DNA of 35,350 nucleotides from Candidatus Aquabacterium excrementipullorum (GTDB lineage: Bacteria > Pseudomonadota > Gammaproteobacteria > Burkholderiales > Burkholderiaceae_C), in NCBI GenBank assembly GCA_019112875.1, contig DXIO01000074.1:1-35350 (forward strand), given 5' to 3'. Shown here piece after piece: positions 25,543 through 32,853 of the stretch. The position numbers and the translations under genes were made by a program. Under the pieces are notes generated by a model. That model searched no databases. It was not told where the DNA came from and saw only the letters and a program-made list of their open reading frames with translations. The first letter of the stretch is position 1. Every line of letters starts with the position of its first letter.

Positions 25543-26142
25543 CTATTCGACGAAGTAGGTTCGCCCCGTCTGTGCGCCCTCCACGCTGCGCTGGTAGGCC
25601 AGTGCCACCCGCTCGGCCGGCACGCTTTCCATGCCGGGCATGTAGGGGCCGTAGGCCGCCAGCGATTCCGTCAGCACTGCCGGGCTGACCACATTGATGC
25701 GCATCCCGCGTGGCAGCTCGATGGCCGCGCCCCGCGCGAAGCCCTCGATCGCGGCGTTCACGGCCGTGGCGTTGGCACCCAGCCGGATCGGCTCGCGCGA
25801 GACGATGCCGGCCGTGAGCGTGATGGAGCCACCGTTGCGCAGCACATGCTGGCCCAGCAAGGCCAGGCGCACCTGCCCCAGCAATTTGCCCTGCAGGCCC
25901 ACATTGAACTGCTCGTCCGTCATCTCTGCCAGCGGGCCGAAGTGCACATCGCCCGTGGTGCTGACCAGCGCGTCGATGGGGCCGACCTCTGCCAGCAGGC
26001 GGCGCACGCTGGCTTGATCGGTGATGTCCACACGGAACTGACCGCTGTGCCGGCCGGCGGTGAGCACCTCGTGCTGCTGGCCAAGGCGCTGGTGCACGGC
26101 GCGGCCGATGGCGCCACTGGCGCCGATGAGCAGGACTTTCAT
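25543..26142 (-). CDS. short-chain dehydrogenase/reductase (SDR) family protein
   Basis: This 199-residue protein has the Rossmann nucleotide-binding motif GASGAIG (residues 8-14) and an NNAG-equivalent in VSTTGDVHFG. It also has GGSITLTAGIVSREPI and the downstream RINVVSPAVL expected of SDRs. The catalytic Tyr and Lys are absent: the helix reads NATAVNAAIEGF instead of YxxxK. Short SDRs of this type are common and poorly characterised, so oxidoreductase activity is uncertain. AAGGAG precedes the ATG at 26142. It is divergent from a LysR gene across 128 bases and is a likely target of that regulator. Confidence 0.88.
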   Translation of the reverse strand: MKVLLIGASGAIGRAVHQRLGQQHEVLTAGRHSGQFRVDITDQASVRRLLAEVGPIDALVSTTGDVHFGPLAEMTDEQFNVGLQGKLLGQVRLALLGQHVLRNGGSITLTAGIVSREPIRLGANATAVNAAIEGFARGAAIELPRGMRINVVSPAVLTESLAAYGPYMPGMESVPAERVALAYQRSVEGAQTGRTYFVE

Positions 26143-26232
26143 GTCGGACTCTCCTTTTGAGAATGCTGCGGTAGCAATGAACAGGGAGCCTCAGTATTTA
26201 TGCCATCACTGGTTGAATAAATGGCCGCGATG

Positions 26233-26261
26233 TTCGATCATTAAATACTTTTCATATCGAA
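26233..26261. promoter_or_regulatory. inverted repeat, possible LysR operator
   Basis: TTCGAT and ATCGAA are perfect 6-bp arms about 23 bases apart (start to start), in an AT-rich spacer just before the LysR start. Two helical turns between half sites suit a dimer or tetramer. Binding is inferred only from position. Confidence 0.4.
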
Positions 26262-26270
26262 TCACCCAGC

Positions 26271-27158
26271 ATGTTCGACAAATTGCGCAGCATGGAGGTG
26301 CTGGTGGCCGTGGCCGATGCCGGCAGCTTCGCGGCGGCGGCCCGCGCGCTCGATCTCACGCCCGCCATGGTGGGCCGGCACGTGCAGGCACTTGAGACGC
26401 ACCTGGGCGCGCGCCTGATCCAGCGCACCACGCGCCAGCACCGCTTCACCGAGGTGGGCCTCAGCTTCACGCAGGACAGCCGCCGCGTGCTGGAGCAGGT
26501 GCGCTGGGCCGAGACGGCTGTGGAGCGCAACCGGCGCGAGCCGCAGGGCCAGTTGCGCATCACCGTGCCGGTCACCCTGGGCCAGTGCGTGATCGGCCCC
26601 TTGCTGACGGGCTTTCTCAAGCGCCACCCGCAAGTCACGGCTGATCTGCACCTCAGCGACAGCGTGGCCGATCTGTTGGGCGATGGCTATGACGCCGCTG
26701 TGCGCATCGGGCCCGTGCATGCGGAAGGGCTGGTGGCACGCCCGCTGCAACCCTACCGCATGGTGATCGCGGGGGCGCCGGCCTACTTCAAGCGCCACGG
26801 TGTACCCCGCCAGGCCGCCGACCTGGCCCGGCACACCTGCCTCAGCCATTCGGTCTGGCAGCGTCGCAGCGAGTGGACCTTGTCCGACGGCGCGCAGAGC
26901 GTGCAATGGCCTGAGGATGCGCGCCTGTCCGCCAACCAGGGCGATGTGCTGCGCCGCGCGGCCTTGCAGGGGCTGGGCCTGATCATGCAGCCTGAGGTGC
27001 TGCTGGCCGATGACCTGGCCACGGGCCGCCTGCGCGTGGTGCTGCCCGATTGCGCGCCGCCCGAGCGCCCCGTGCACCTGGTCTACCCACCGGACCGCCA
27101 GCGCCTGCCCAAGCTCAGCGCCTTCATCGACGCGGTGCTCAAAGGCTGGGGCGCCTAG
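26271..27158 (+). CDS. LysR-family transcriptional regulator
   Basis: This 295-residue protein has the LysR architecture. The N-terminal winged helix-turn-helix spans about 3-62 (MEVLVAVADAGSFAAAARAL, then PAMVGRHVQALETHLGARLI). A linker helix and a two-lobed effector domain follow (GQLRITVPVTLGQ; SVADLLGDGYDAAVRIG). It resembles the DsdC/AaeR-like group with short-chain dehydrogenase neighbours. The start ATG at 26271 has no clear ribosome site but begins exactly at the family start (MFDKLRSMEVLV). By convention it would activate the divergent SDR gene and regulate itself. The inducer is unknown. Confidence 0.94.
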   Translation: MFDKLRSMEVLVAVADAGSFAAAARALDLTPAMVGRHVQALETHLGARLIQRTTRQHRFTEVGLSFTQDSRRVLEQVRWAETAVERNRREPQGQLRITVPVTLGQCVIGPLLTGFLKRHPQVTADLHLSDSVADLLGDGYDAAVRIGPVHAEGLVARPLQPYRMVIAGAPAYFKRHGVPRQAADLARHTCLSHSVWQRRSEWTLSDGAQSVQWPEDARLSANQGDVLRRAALQGLGLIMQPEVLLADDLATGRLRVVLPDCAPPERPVHLVYPPDRQRLPKLSAFIDAVLKGWGA

Positions 27159-27218
27159 CGCGCACGCTTCGTGCTTGCAGGGGTGCTTCAGTTTCACCAC
27201 CCCGACGGAGTTCCCTCC

Positions 27219-27935
27219 ATGCAACGCAGAAGTCTTCTCAAATCCACCGCCGTCCTGGGCCTGGCAGGCGGCCTCGGCTGGCCCGCCTTCGCTGCCGGCA
27301 AGATCAAGCCCGGCGCCAAGGCCGCGCTGATCGTGGTCGATGTGCAGAACTGCTTTCTCGATGGCGGCACGCTGGCGGTGAAGGGCGGCAACGAGGTGAT
27401 TCCGGTCATCAACACGCTGGCCCCGGCTTTCGAGAACATCGTGGTCACGCAGGATTGGCACACCGCCGGCCATGCATCGTTTGCCAGTGCGCATGATGGC
27501 AAGAAGCCCTTCGAGACCGCCAAGCTCAGCTATGGCCAGCAGGTGCTGTGGCCCGACCACTGCGTGCAGGGCACGGAGGATGCGGCCGTGAGCAAGGAGC
27601 TCAAGGTGCCGACCGCGCAGCTCATCATCCGCAAGGGCTTCCACAAGGACATGGACAGCTACTCGGCCTTCGAGGAGGCCGATCACAAGACGGCCACCGG
27701 CCTGGCCGGCTACCTGAAGGCGCGTGGCATCAAGACCGTGTTCGTCACCGGCATCGCCACCGACTTCTGCGTGGCCTGGACGGCGATGGACGCGCGCAAG
27801 GCGGGCTTCCAGACCTACGTGATCGAGGATGCGACGCGTGGCATCGACCTCAACGGCTCGCTGGCCGCGGCCTGGAAGCAGATGACTGCCAAGGGCGTCA
27901 AACGCATCCAGTCGGCGGACATCGCGACGGCCTGA
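27219..27935 (+). CDS. nicotinamidase-like isochorismatase-family amidase, Tat-exported
   Basis: This 238-residue protein matches PncA-type nicotinamidases, which hydrolyse nicotinamide to nicotinate. The catalytic triad is D41 (VVDVQNCF), K139 (RKGFHK) and C184 (TDFCVAW). Metal ligands fit D79 and H81 in TQDWHTAGH and H114 in WPDHCVQGT. Cytoplasmic PncA lacks a signal peptide, but this protein begins MQRRSLLKSTAVLGLAG, with a twin-arginine motif and a hydrophobic segment ending AFAAG. It is therefore likely periplasmic. GGAG lies about nine bases before the ATG. It follows the LysR gene by 60 bases on the same strand. Another amide may be the real substrate. Confidence 0.9.
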   Translation: MQRRSLLKSTAVLGLAGGLGWPAFAAGKIKPGAKAALIVVDVQNCFLDGGTLAVKGGNEVIPVINTLAPAFENIVVTQDWHTAGHASFASAHDGKKPFETAKLSYGQQVLWPDHCVQGTEDAAVSKELKVPTAQLIIRKGFHKDMDSYSAFEEADHKTATGLAGYLKARGIKTVFVTGIATDFCVAWTAMDARKAGFQTYVIEDATRGIDLNGSLAAAWKQMTAKGVKRIQSADIATA

Positions 27936-27944
27936 GGCACGCCC

Positions 27945-29576
27945 CTACAGCAGGGCGGCCGCGGCGGCCGGCGCGCCTTCGGGCGCTGCGGCCACGCGCT
28001 GCCTGGGCAGCGTGATGTGGAAGGTCGTGCCCAGGCCCGGCTGGGATTCGGCACTGATGCCGCCACCCAGCCGCTCGATGGCGCGCCGCGCGATGGTCAG
28101 GCCCAGGCCGGTGCCGGGGAATTCGCTCTCTTCATGCAGGCGCACGAAGGGCTGGAACAGCCGGCTGGCCAGGCGCGGATCGAAGCCGACGCCGTTGTCC
28201 TGGATGAAGAGCTTCAAGGGCTCGTCGGGGGCCTCGGGTTGCGCACCCACGACCACCTTGGGGCTGCGCTGCTTCGACGAATACTTCAGCGCGTTGGACA
28301 GCAGGTTGTCCAGCGCCAGGCGCAGCAGGCCGGTGTCGCCATAGGCTTTCAGGCCAGGTTCGATGAATACCTCGGCCATGTCGGGCAGGGTGTCCGCCTT
28401 GCGCAGGTCGATCACGGCCTGGCGTGCCATCGCACTCACGTCGATCAGCTCAGGCACGAAATCCTGCCGGGCGGTGCGGGCCAGGGTCATCAGATCCGAG
28501 ATGGTGTGCTTCATCTGCGAGGCGCAGTCGCGGATGGTGTGGATGTAGTCCTGTTGGTTCGTTTGCAACTGTGGGCTCACCTGTGTTTCCAGCAGCGAGC
28601 TGAAGCCCAGGATGGCGTTGAGCCGGTTGCGCAGGTCGTGCGACACGGATGACGAGAATGCCTCCAGCTCCTGGTTGGTGCGGGCCAGGTCCTCGGTGCG
28701 CTCGATCACGCGGCGCTCCAGGTCCTTCTGGAAGCCCACGTTCTCGATGGTCAGCGAGGTGGCGTTGGCCAGGGCCTGCATCAACTCGATGTCTTCCGGC
28801 GTGGCATGGCGCTTGGTGGCCCAGTAGGTGCCGATGGCCCCGATGGGCGATTCCGCGCGGATGGGCACCATCAGCAGGCTGCGCACGAAGGTGACGGCGT
28901 AGGCCGCATGCGGCACGCGGGGGTCTTCGTAGATGTCTTCGATGATCACGGGCGCGCGCGTCAGCATGGCGACACCGCTGATGCATTCGCGGATCGAGAA
29001 GCGCTGGCCCTTCCACAGCGGCGAGATGGCGTCCTCGTCGGCGTAGTAGCACTGCTCTCGGTCGCGCAGCACGAAGGTGGCGCCGTCGGCCCCGCTCAAC
29101 TCGCGCGCGGCGCGTCGCACGATGGCCATCACCTCGGTCAGGCTGCGTGTCATCGACAGCTGCTGCACCACATCGACCAGGCGGGCGCGCCGCGCCAGCA
29201 GGGCATCGGCACGCGCCTTCTCGATCACGGTGCTCAGGTGGTGCAGGGCCACGCGCAGGCGGGCTTCATCCACCGTGCCGACCACATCGAGCGCGCCACC
29301 ATCCAGCCATTGGTGAATCTTGGCTGCGGGCGGCTTGTCGGCCGTGAGCACGAAGCCCGCCACGCCGGGCAGGCCGCCCAGCAGTGTGGCCGCATCGTGT
29401 CCCCACAAGGTGGCCGGGCTGAACACGCCGACCGGCTGGTGGTGCTGAAGCAGGCCATGGAAGGCGGCCATGTCATGGGCCTTGAGAACGGCAACCGAAG
29501 GCGGCAGGCGCAGCGCGGTCGCTGGCGTGGGCGGGCCTTCGGGATCCTCCAGTTGAATGATGTACAGCGTCTGCAT
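27945..29576 (-). CDS. GAF-domain sensor histidine kinase
   Basis: This 543-residue cytoplasmic kinase has an N-terminal region (about 1-125) resembling a degenerate receiver domain, a GAF domain (about 140-280), and a HisKA domain with phosphorylated H313 in SSVSHDLRNRLNAILGF. The HATPase end has LDNLLSNALKY, QDNGVGFD and GTGLGLTIARRAIERLGG. There are no membrane segments. The kinase portion resembles those of bacteriophytochromes, but no bilin-binding cysteine or PHY domain is present. The start at ATG 29576 is uncertain; a GTG at 29606 is in frame. It converges with the nicotinamidase gene. No response regulator gene is adjacent. Confidence 0.9.
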   Translation of the reverse strand: MQTLYIIQLEDPEGPPTPATALRLPPSVAVLKAHDMAAFHGLLQHHQPVGVFSPATLWGHDAATLLGGLPGVAGFVLTADKPPAAKIHQWLDGGALDVVGTVDEARLRVALHHLSTVIEKARADALLARRARLVDVVQQLSMTRSLTEVMAIVRRAARELSGADGATFVLRDREQCYYADEDAISPLWKGQRFSIRECISGVAMLTRAPVIIEDIYEDPRVPHAAYAVTFVRSLLMVPIRAESPIGAIGTYWATKRHATPEDIELMQALANATSLTIENVGFQKDLERRVIERTEDLARTNQELEAFSSSVSHDLRNRLNAILGFSSLLETQVSPQLQTNQQDYIHTIRDCASQMKHTISDLMTLARTARQDFVPELIDVSAMARQAVIDLRKADTLPDMAEVFIEPGLKAYGDTGLLRLALDNLLSNALKYSSKQRSPKVVVGAQPEAPDEPLKLFIQDNGVGFDPRLASRLFQPFVRLHEESEFPGTGLGLTIARRAIERLGGGISAESQPGLGTTFHITLPRQRVAAAPEGAPAAAAALL

Positions 29577-29722
29577 GGTCGGCGCAGGTGGCGACGGGAT
29601 ACCCACTCTACGCGCGAGCTTTCTCGCATGCCAGAAGCCCTGCCCAGCATGGGTGAATGAAGCGGTATTTTTCAGGTTTTCAGGACGCGAAGAACGAGCG
29701 GGCGCTCAGACATCTCATCACT

Positions 29723-31609
29723 TCATGAAATGTCCGCGCGGCTGGCCGGGCGCGGTGCGGGCGAGGCCGCGCCATCCGGATCGTCCGACAGGAAGCCGCC
29801 CGCCTGACGGCTCCACAGCCGCCAGTAGGCGCCGCGCGCCGCGAGCAAGGCCTCGTGCGGGCCGTCCTCGATGACGCGGCCGTGGTCGAACACGAGGATG
29901 CGGTCCAGATGCGCGATGGTGGACAGGCGGTGCGCCACCACGATCACGGTCTTGCCTTTCATCACGTGGTCCAGCGTTTCCTGGATGGCCTGTTCGGTGA
30001 TCGAATCCAGCGCGGAGGTGGCCTCGTCCAGGATCAGGATGGGCGCGTTCTTGAGCACCACGCGCGCGATGGCCACGCGCTGGCGCTGCCCGCCGGAGAG
30101 CTTCACGCCGCGCTCGCCAACCATCGAGCCGTAGCCATCCTTGATCTGGCTGATGAACTCGTGCGCATGGGCCTGGCGCGCGGCCTCGATCACCTCGTCG
30201 TCGCTGGCCTCGATGCGGCCGTAGCGGATGTTGTCCATCAGCGTGCGGTGGAACAGGCTCGGGTCCTGTGGGATCAGGCTGAGCTGGCTGTGCAGCGAAT
30301 CCTGCGTCAGCGCGCGGATGTCCTGGCCGTCGATCACGATGCGGCCGCCCTGCGGGTCGTACAGGCGCAGCAGCAGGCTCACGAAGGTGGATTTGCCCGA
30401 GCCCGACAGGCCGACCAGGCCCACACGCTGGCCGGCGGGGATGTCGACGCTCAGGCCCTTGAACACGGGCGATTCGGGCGTGTAGCCAAAGTCCACCGCC
30501 TCGAAGCGGATGTGGCCACGTGTGATGGCGGCCTCATGCGCTTGCGGCTGATCGACCAGCTCGTGCGGGCGCACGATGGTCTGCACGCCATTGGCCACGT
30601 TGCCGATGTACTCGAAGAACTCCAGGAAGCGGCGGCTGAGGTTGCGCGCCTCGTTGATCACCATCAGCGAGAGGCTCACCGTCATCACGAAATCGCCCAC
30701 GCCGATGCGGCCGTCGGCCCACAGCCGCAGCGCGAAGCACAGCAGCCCGATCTTGAACACCGCCGCGGCCGAGAACTGGAACCAGCGCACGCGCTCGGCG
30801 TAGCCGTTGGAGATGCGGATGGCGCCGAGCTCGCGGCCCAGGTGGTCCTCCAGGTGCTGGCGCTCGTGGCCCATGCGCGCGAACAGGCGGGCGCTGGTCA
30901 GGTTGGTCACCGAATCGACCACGGCGCCGGTGGTGTCGCTGCGCGCGGCGGCGGCGCGGATCACGTACGGCCGGGCGCGCCGTGCCATCAGGTAGGACAG
31001 GCCCACGAACAGCACCGTCCAGACCAGGGCGAACCAGCCGAGCGTGGCCTGAGCCTGGAACAGCAGTGCCACCGACACGACCAGCACGATGATGGTGGGC
31101 CAGAACTCGGTGAGCAGCGACCACAGCGTCTGTGTCACGCCCAGCGAGGTCTCGCTGATGCGGTGCGCCAGGGCCCCCGCGAAGTGGTTGCTGAAATAGC
31201 GCTGCGAGTGATGCTGCAGGTAGTGGTAGATCTCGCGCACGACCTGTTGGCGCTGCCGTGGCCCCAGTCGGATCTGGATGGCGCCGGCCAGCCGGCCGAA
31301 CACCACCTCGCCCACGCACAGCACGATGAACAGCACCACGGGGCCATGCAGTACCTCCAGCGTGGCGGCCGGGGCCTGGCCCTGGCTGCCCGCCACGGCC
31401 TTGAGGATGTGGCTCAGCGCATAGGGCAGCAGGATGCCGCTGCCGGCGTTGAGCGTCTCCATCGCCAGGATCAAGGCGTACCAGACCCGGTAGCGCCGTA
31501 CGAAGTACAGGATGAAGCGCAGCGGTGTGCCGGGCAGGGCGGGCGCGCCAGGGGCGCGGCTGCCTTCATGCGAAGGCGCGTCGGGCAAAGGTGCGGCGTC
31601 GTGCGCCAT
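29723..31609 (-). CDS. ABC transporter, fused permease and ATP-binding protein
   Basis: This half-size exporter of about 628 residues likely works as a homodimer in the inner membrane. The membrane domain (residues 30-310) has six segments; the ATPase domain has Walker A GLSGSGKST, the signature LSGGQRQRVAIARV, Walker B ILILDEATSALD and the H-loop VAHRLSTIAH. The architecture is that of lipid, drug or peptide exporters (MsbA-like), and the substrate is unknown. The ATG at 31609 has GGGGA at suitable spacing; another ATG at 31615 is in frame. It is divergent from the PEP-CTERM gene, with a Fur-like site and a CCCC/GGGG element in between. Confidence 0.92.
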   Translation of the reverse strand: MAHDAAPLPDAPSHEGSRAPGAPALPGTPLRFILYFVRRYRVWYALILAMETLNAGSGILLPYALSHILKAVAGSQGQAPAATLEVLHGPVVLFIVLCVGEVVFGRLAGAIQIRLGPRQRQQVVREIYHYLQHHSQRYFSNHFAGALAHRISETSLGVTQTLWSLLTEFWPTIIVLVVSVALLFQAQATLGWFALVWTVLFVGLSYLMARRARPYVIRAAAARSDTTGAVVDSVTNLTSARLFARMGHERQHLEDHLGRELGAIRISNGYAERVRWFQFSAAAVFKIGLLCFALRLWADGRIGVGDFVMTVSLSLMVINEARNLSRRFLEFFEYIGNVANGVQTIVRPHELVDQPQAHEAAITRGHIRFEAVDFGYTPESPVFKGLSVDIPAGQRVGLVGLSGSGKSTFVSLLLRLYDPQGGRIVIDGQDIRALTQDSLHSQLSLIPQDPSLFHRTLMDNIRYGRIEASDDEVIEAARQAHAHEFISQIKDGYGSMVGERGVKLSGGQRQRVAIARVVLKNAPILILDEATSALDSITEQAIQETLDHVMKGKTVIVVAHRLSTIAHLDRILVFDHGRVIEDGPHEALLAARGAYWRLWSRQAGGFLSDDPDGAASPAPRPASRADIS

Positions 31610-31690
31610 GGGCATCCCCAGAAATCGTGTTTTTTATGGTCAGCCCATGACATTAACGCGGTTGAGTCGGCTTGGCTGGTGTCAGGGTAT

Positions 31691-31705
31691 CCCCTCAATC
31701 AGGGG
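31691..31705. promoter_or_regulatory. candidate operator CCCC-N7-GGGG near the PEP-CTERM gene
   Basis: TATCCCC, TCAATCA, GGGGG lies 82 bases from the ABC transporter start and about 178 bases from the PEP-CTERM start. Read on the other strand, the site at 11540 shares the AATCA core with it. It could be the binding site of a common regulator. Confidence 0.4.
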
Positions 31706-31739
31706 GCCTGGAAAACCCAGCTGCATCGGCGTTCATGCC

Positions 31740-31767
31740 TTGACACATTCCGTTCAATATTGAGAAT
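31740..31767 (+). promoter_or_regulatory. candidate promoter of the PEP-CTERM gene
   Basis: TTGACA (31740-31745) and GAGAAT (31762-31767) are separated by 16 bases. The -10 box lies inside the Fur-like palindrome, so a bound repressor would block it. The -10 match is only four of six. Confidence 0.45.
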
Positions 31768-31782
31768 GAATCTCATTCTCAA
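31760..31782. promoter_or_regulatory. Fur-like palindrome
   Basis: TTGAGAATGA and TCATTCTCAA are perfect 10-bp arms around ATC. The AATGA/TCATT core matches the Fur box style of iron-regulated promoters. It lies in the divergent spacer between the ABC exporter and the PEP-CTERM gene, about 100 bases before the latter. Confidence 0.78.
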
Positions 31783-31883
31783 AAAGAGAATCCGGCCAGC
31801 TGGTCCTGCGTGTCGGAGCGGCGGCCGGTCCATCCCTGCCCGCACCCTGCGGGTTGTTGTTGCAATGAAAGGACTGTTGTTCC

Positions 31884-32555
31884 ATGACTCAGATGTTCGC
31901 CAAAACCCTGGTCGGCCTCGCCGTGCTGGCCGCCACGGGCCTCGCCCACGCCAATGCCACGTATGAGGGGCTGGTCGATGTGGCTGGCTCCGTGTCCTTC
32001 GATGGCTGGAACGAACTCAACCGCAACCGCGTCGGCGGTGCGTTGACCGAGGCCGACCTGGTGGCCGGCACCGGCTCCAATGTCGTCGGTTCCGGCGATG
32101 CGGTCTTCACCCGCCTGTCGGGCTCGCACTACCCGGCCGGCTTCGGCCTCTACGGCAGCAACTCGGTGTTCACCTTCACCGACACCACCGTCGCCAGCAA
32201 CATCGGCTCGCTGGTGTTCCAGGGCGTCATCAACGACTTCGATGCGCAGTTCGGCGCCACGCCCTTCTCCCTGACGCTGAGCCTCAATGGCGGCAGTGAG
32301 GTGCTGGCCGCCACGTCTGTCAGCAGCGTGCTCAATGGCGGTGTCTCCGACCTGCACACCTACACCTGGGACCTGTCCGGCGTGAGCACGCCCATCACCT
32401 CGTACACCCTCACGCTCACGGCCGGCTTCTCGCAAGTGCTGGCCCTGCAGGTGGACCAGGTGGCCGCCGTGCCCGAGCCCAGCACCTACGCGATGGCCTT
32501 GGGTGGACTGGCCCTGGTCGGCGTGATGGCCCGCCGCCGCCGTTCAATGCAGTGA
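31884..32555 (+). CDS. PEP-CTERM sorting-domain protein
   Basis: This 223-residue exported protein ends with the PEP-CTERM signal: VPEPSTYAMALGGLALVGVM, then a basic cluster (ARRRR). In this system exosortase (EpsH/XrtA) cleaves near the PEP motif and the protein is delivered to the surface, often with exopolysaccharide. Residues 1-23 form a signal peptide ending AHA. The body is a low-Cys, Thr/Ser/Gly-rich beta-type domain (GTGSNVVGSGDAVFTRLSGS) of unknown function. The ATG at 31884 has only a weak ribosome site (AAAGGA). No exosortase gene is in this window. The upstream Fur-like site suggests iron control. Confidence 0.92.
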   Translation: MTQMFAKTLVGLAVLAATGLAHANATYEGLVDVAGSVSFDGWNELNRNRVGGALTEADLVAGTGSNVVGSGDAVFTRLSGSHYPAGFGLYGSNSVFTFTDTTVASNIGSLVFQGVINDFDAQFGATPFSLTLSLNGGSEVLAATSVSSVLNGGVSDLHTYTWDLSGVSTPITSYTLTLTAGFSQVLALQVDQVAAVPEPSTYAMALGGLALVGVMARRRRSMQ

Positions 32556-32589
32556 TGCTGCATTGACCCGCTCACGCGCACCGCGTGAG
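32544..32589 (+). terminator. tandem hairpins across the PEP-CTERM stop
   Basis: The first hairpin has perfect 9-bp arms TCAATGCAG/CTGCATTGA with a 5-base loop; the second has 8-bp arms CTCACGCG/CGCGTGAG with a 3-base loop. The first spans the stop codon. No T run follows, so they may be a factor-assisted terminator or an mRNA-stabilising structure. I see nothing else clear in the spacer up to 32853. Confidence 0.55.
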
Positions 32590-32853
32590 ACCGAGCATCT
32601 GCTTCCGCGGGGGATGAGATGCCGACCATGACGACATCCCGATCCGAAATGGCTTGTTCCGATCCCTGCCGACCCCATGTTGCCGGACACAGACCGCCCG
32701 GTTTGTGAGAGATCAAGGCGCCGCTCGAGCCGGCCGCCTAGCATGGCTCCCACTGTTTCGCGTGCCCATGCTGTTGTCTTCCCTGATGTCCCGCCTGCCC
32801 CTGAGGGCCACGCCCGTGGTGCGTGTCGGTGGCCCGCCTGGCAGGTGTCGCGC

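Noticed and set aside
26213..26246. Possible LysR promoter (TTGAAT with TTAAAT)
   Set aside because: Spacing is about 22 bases, outside the usual range. Only the inverted repeat was kept.
29855..31966. Long plus-strand open frame across the ABC transporter
   Set aside because: The transporter motifs on the minus strand are unambiguous, and the plus-strand frame is composition-driven.
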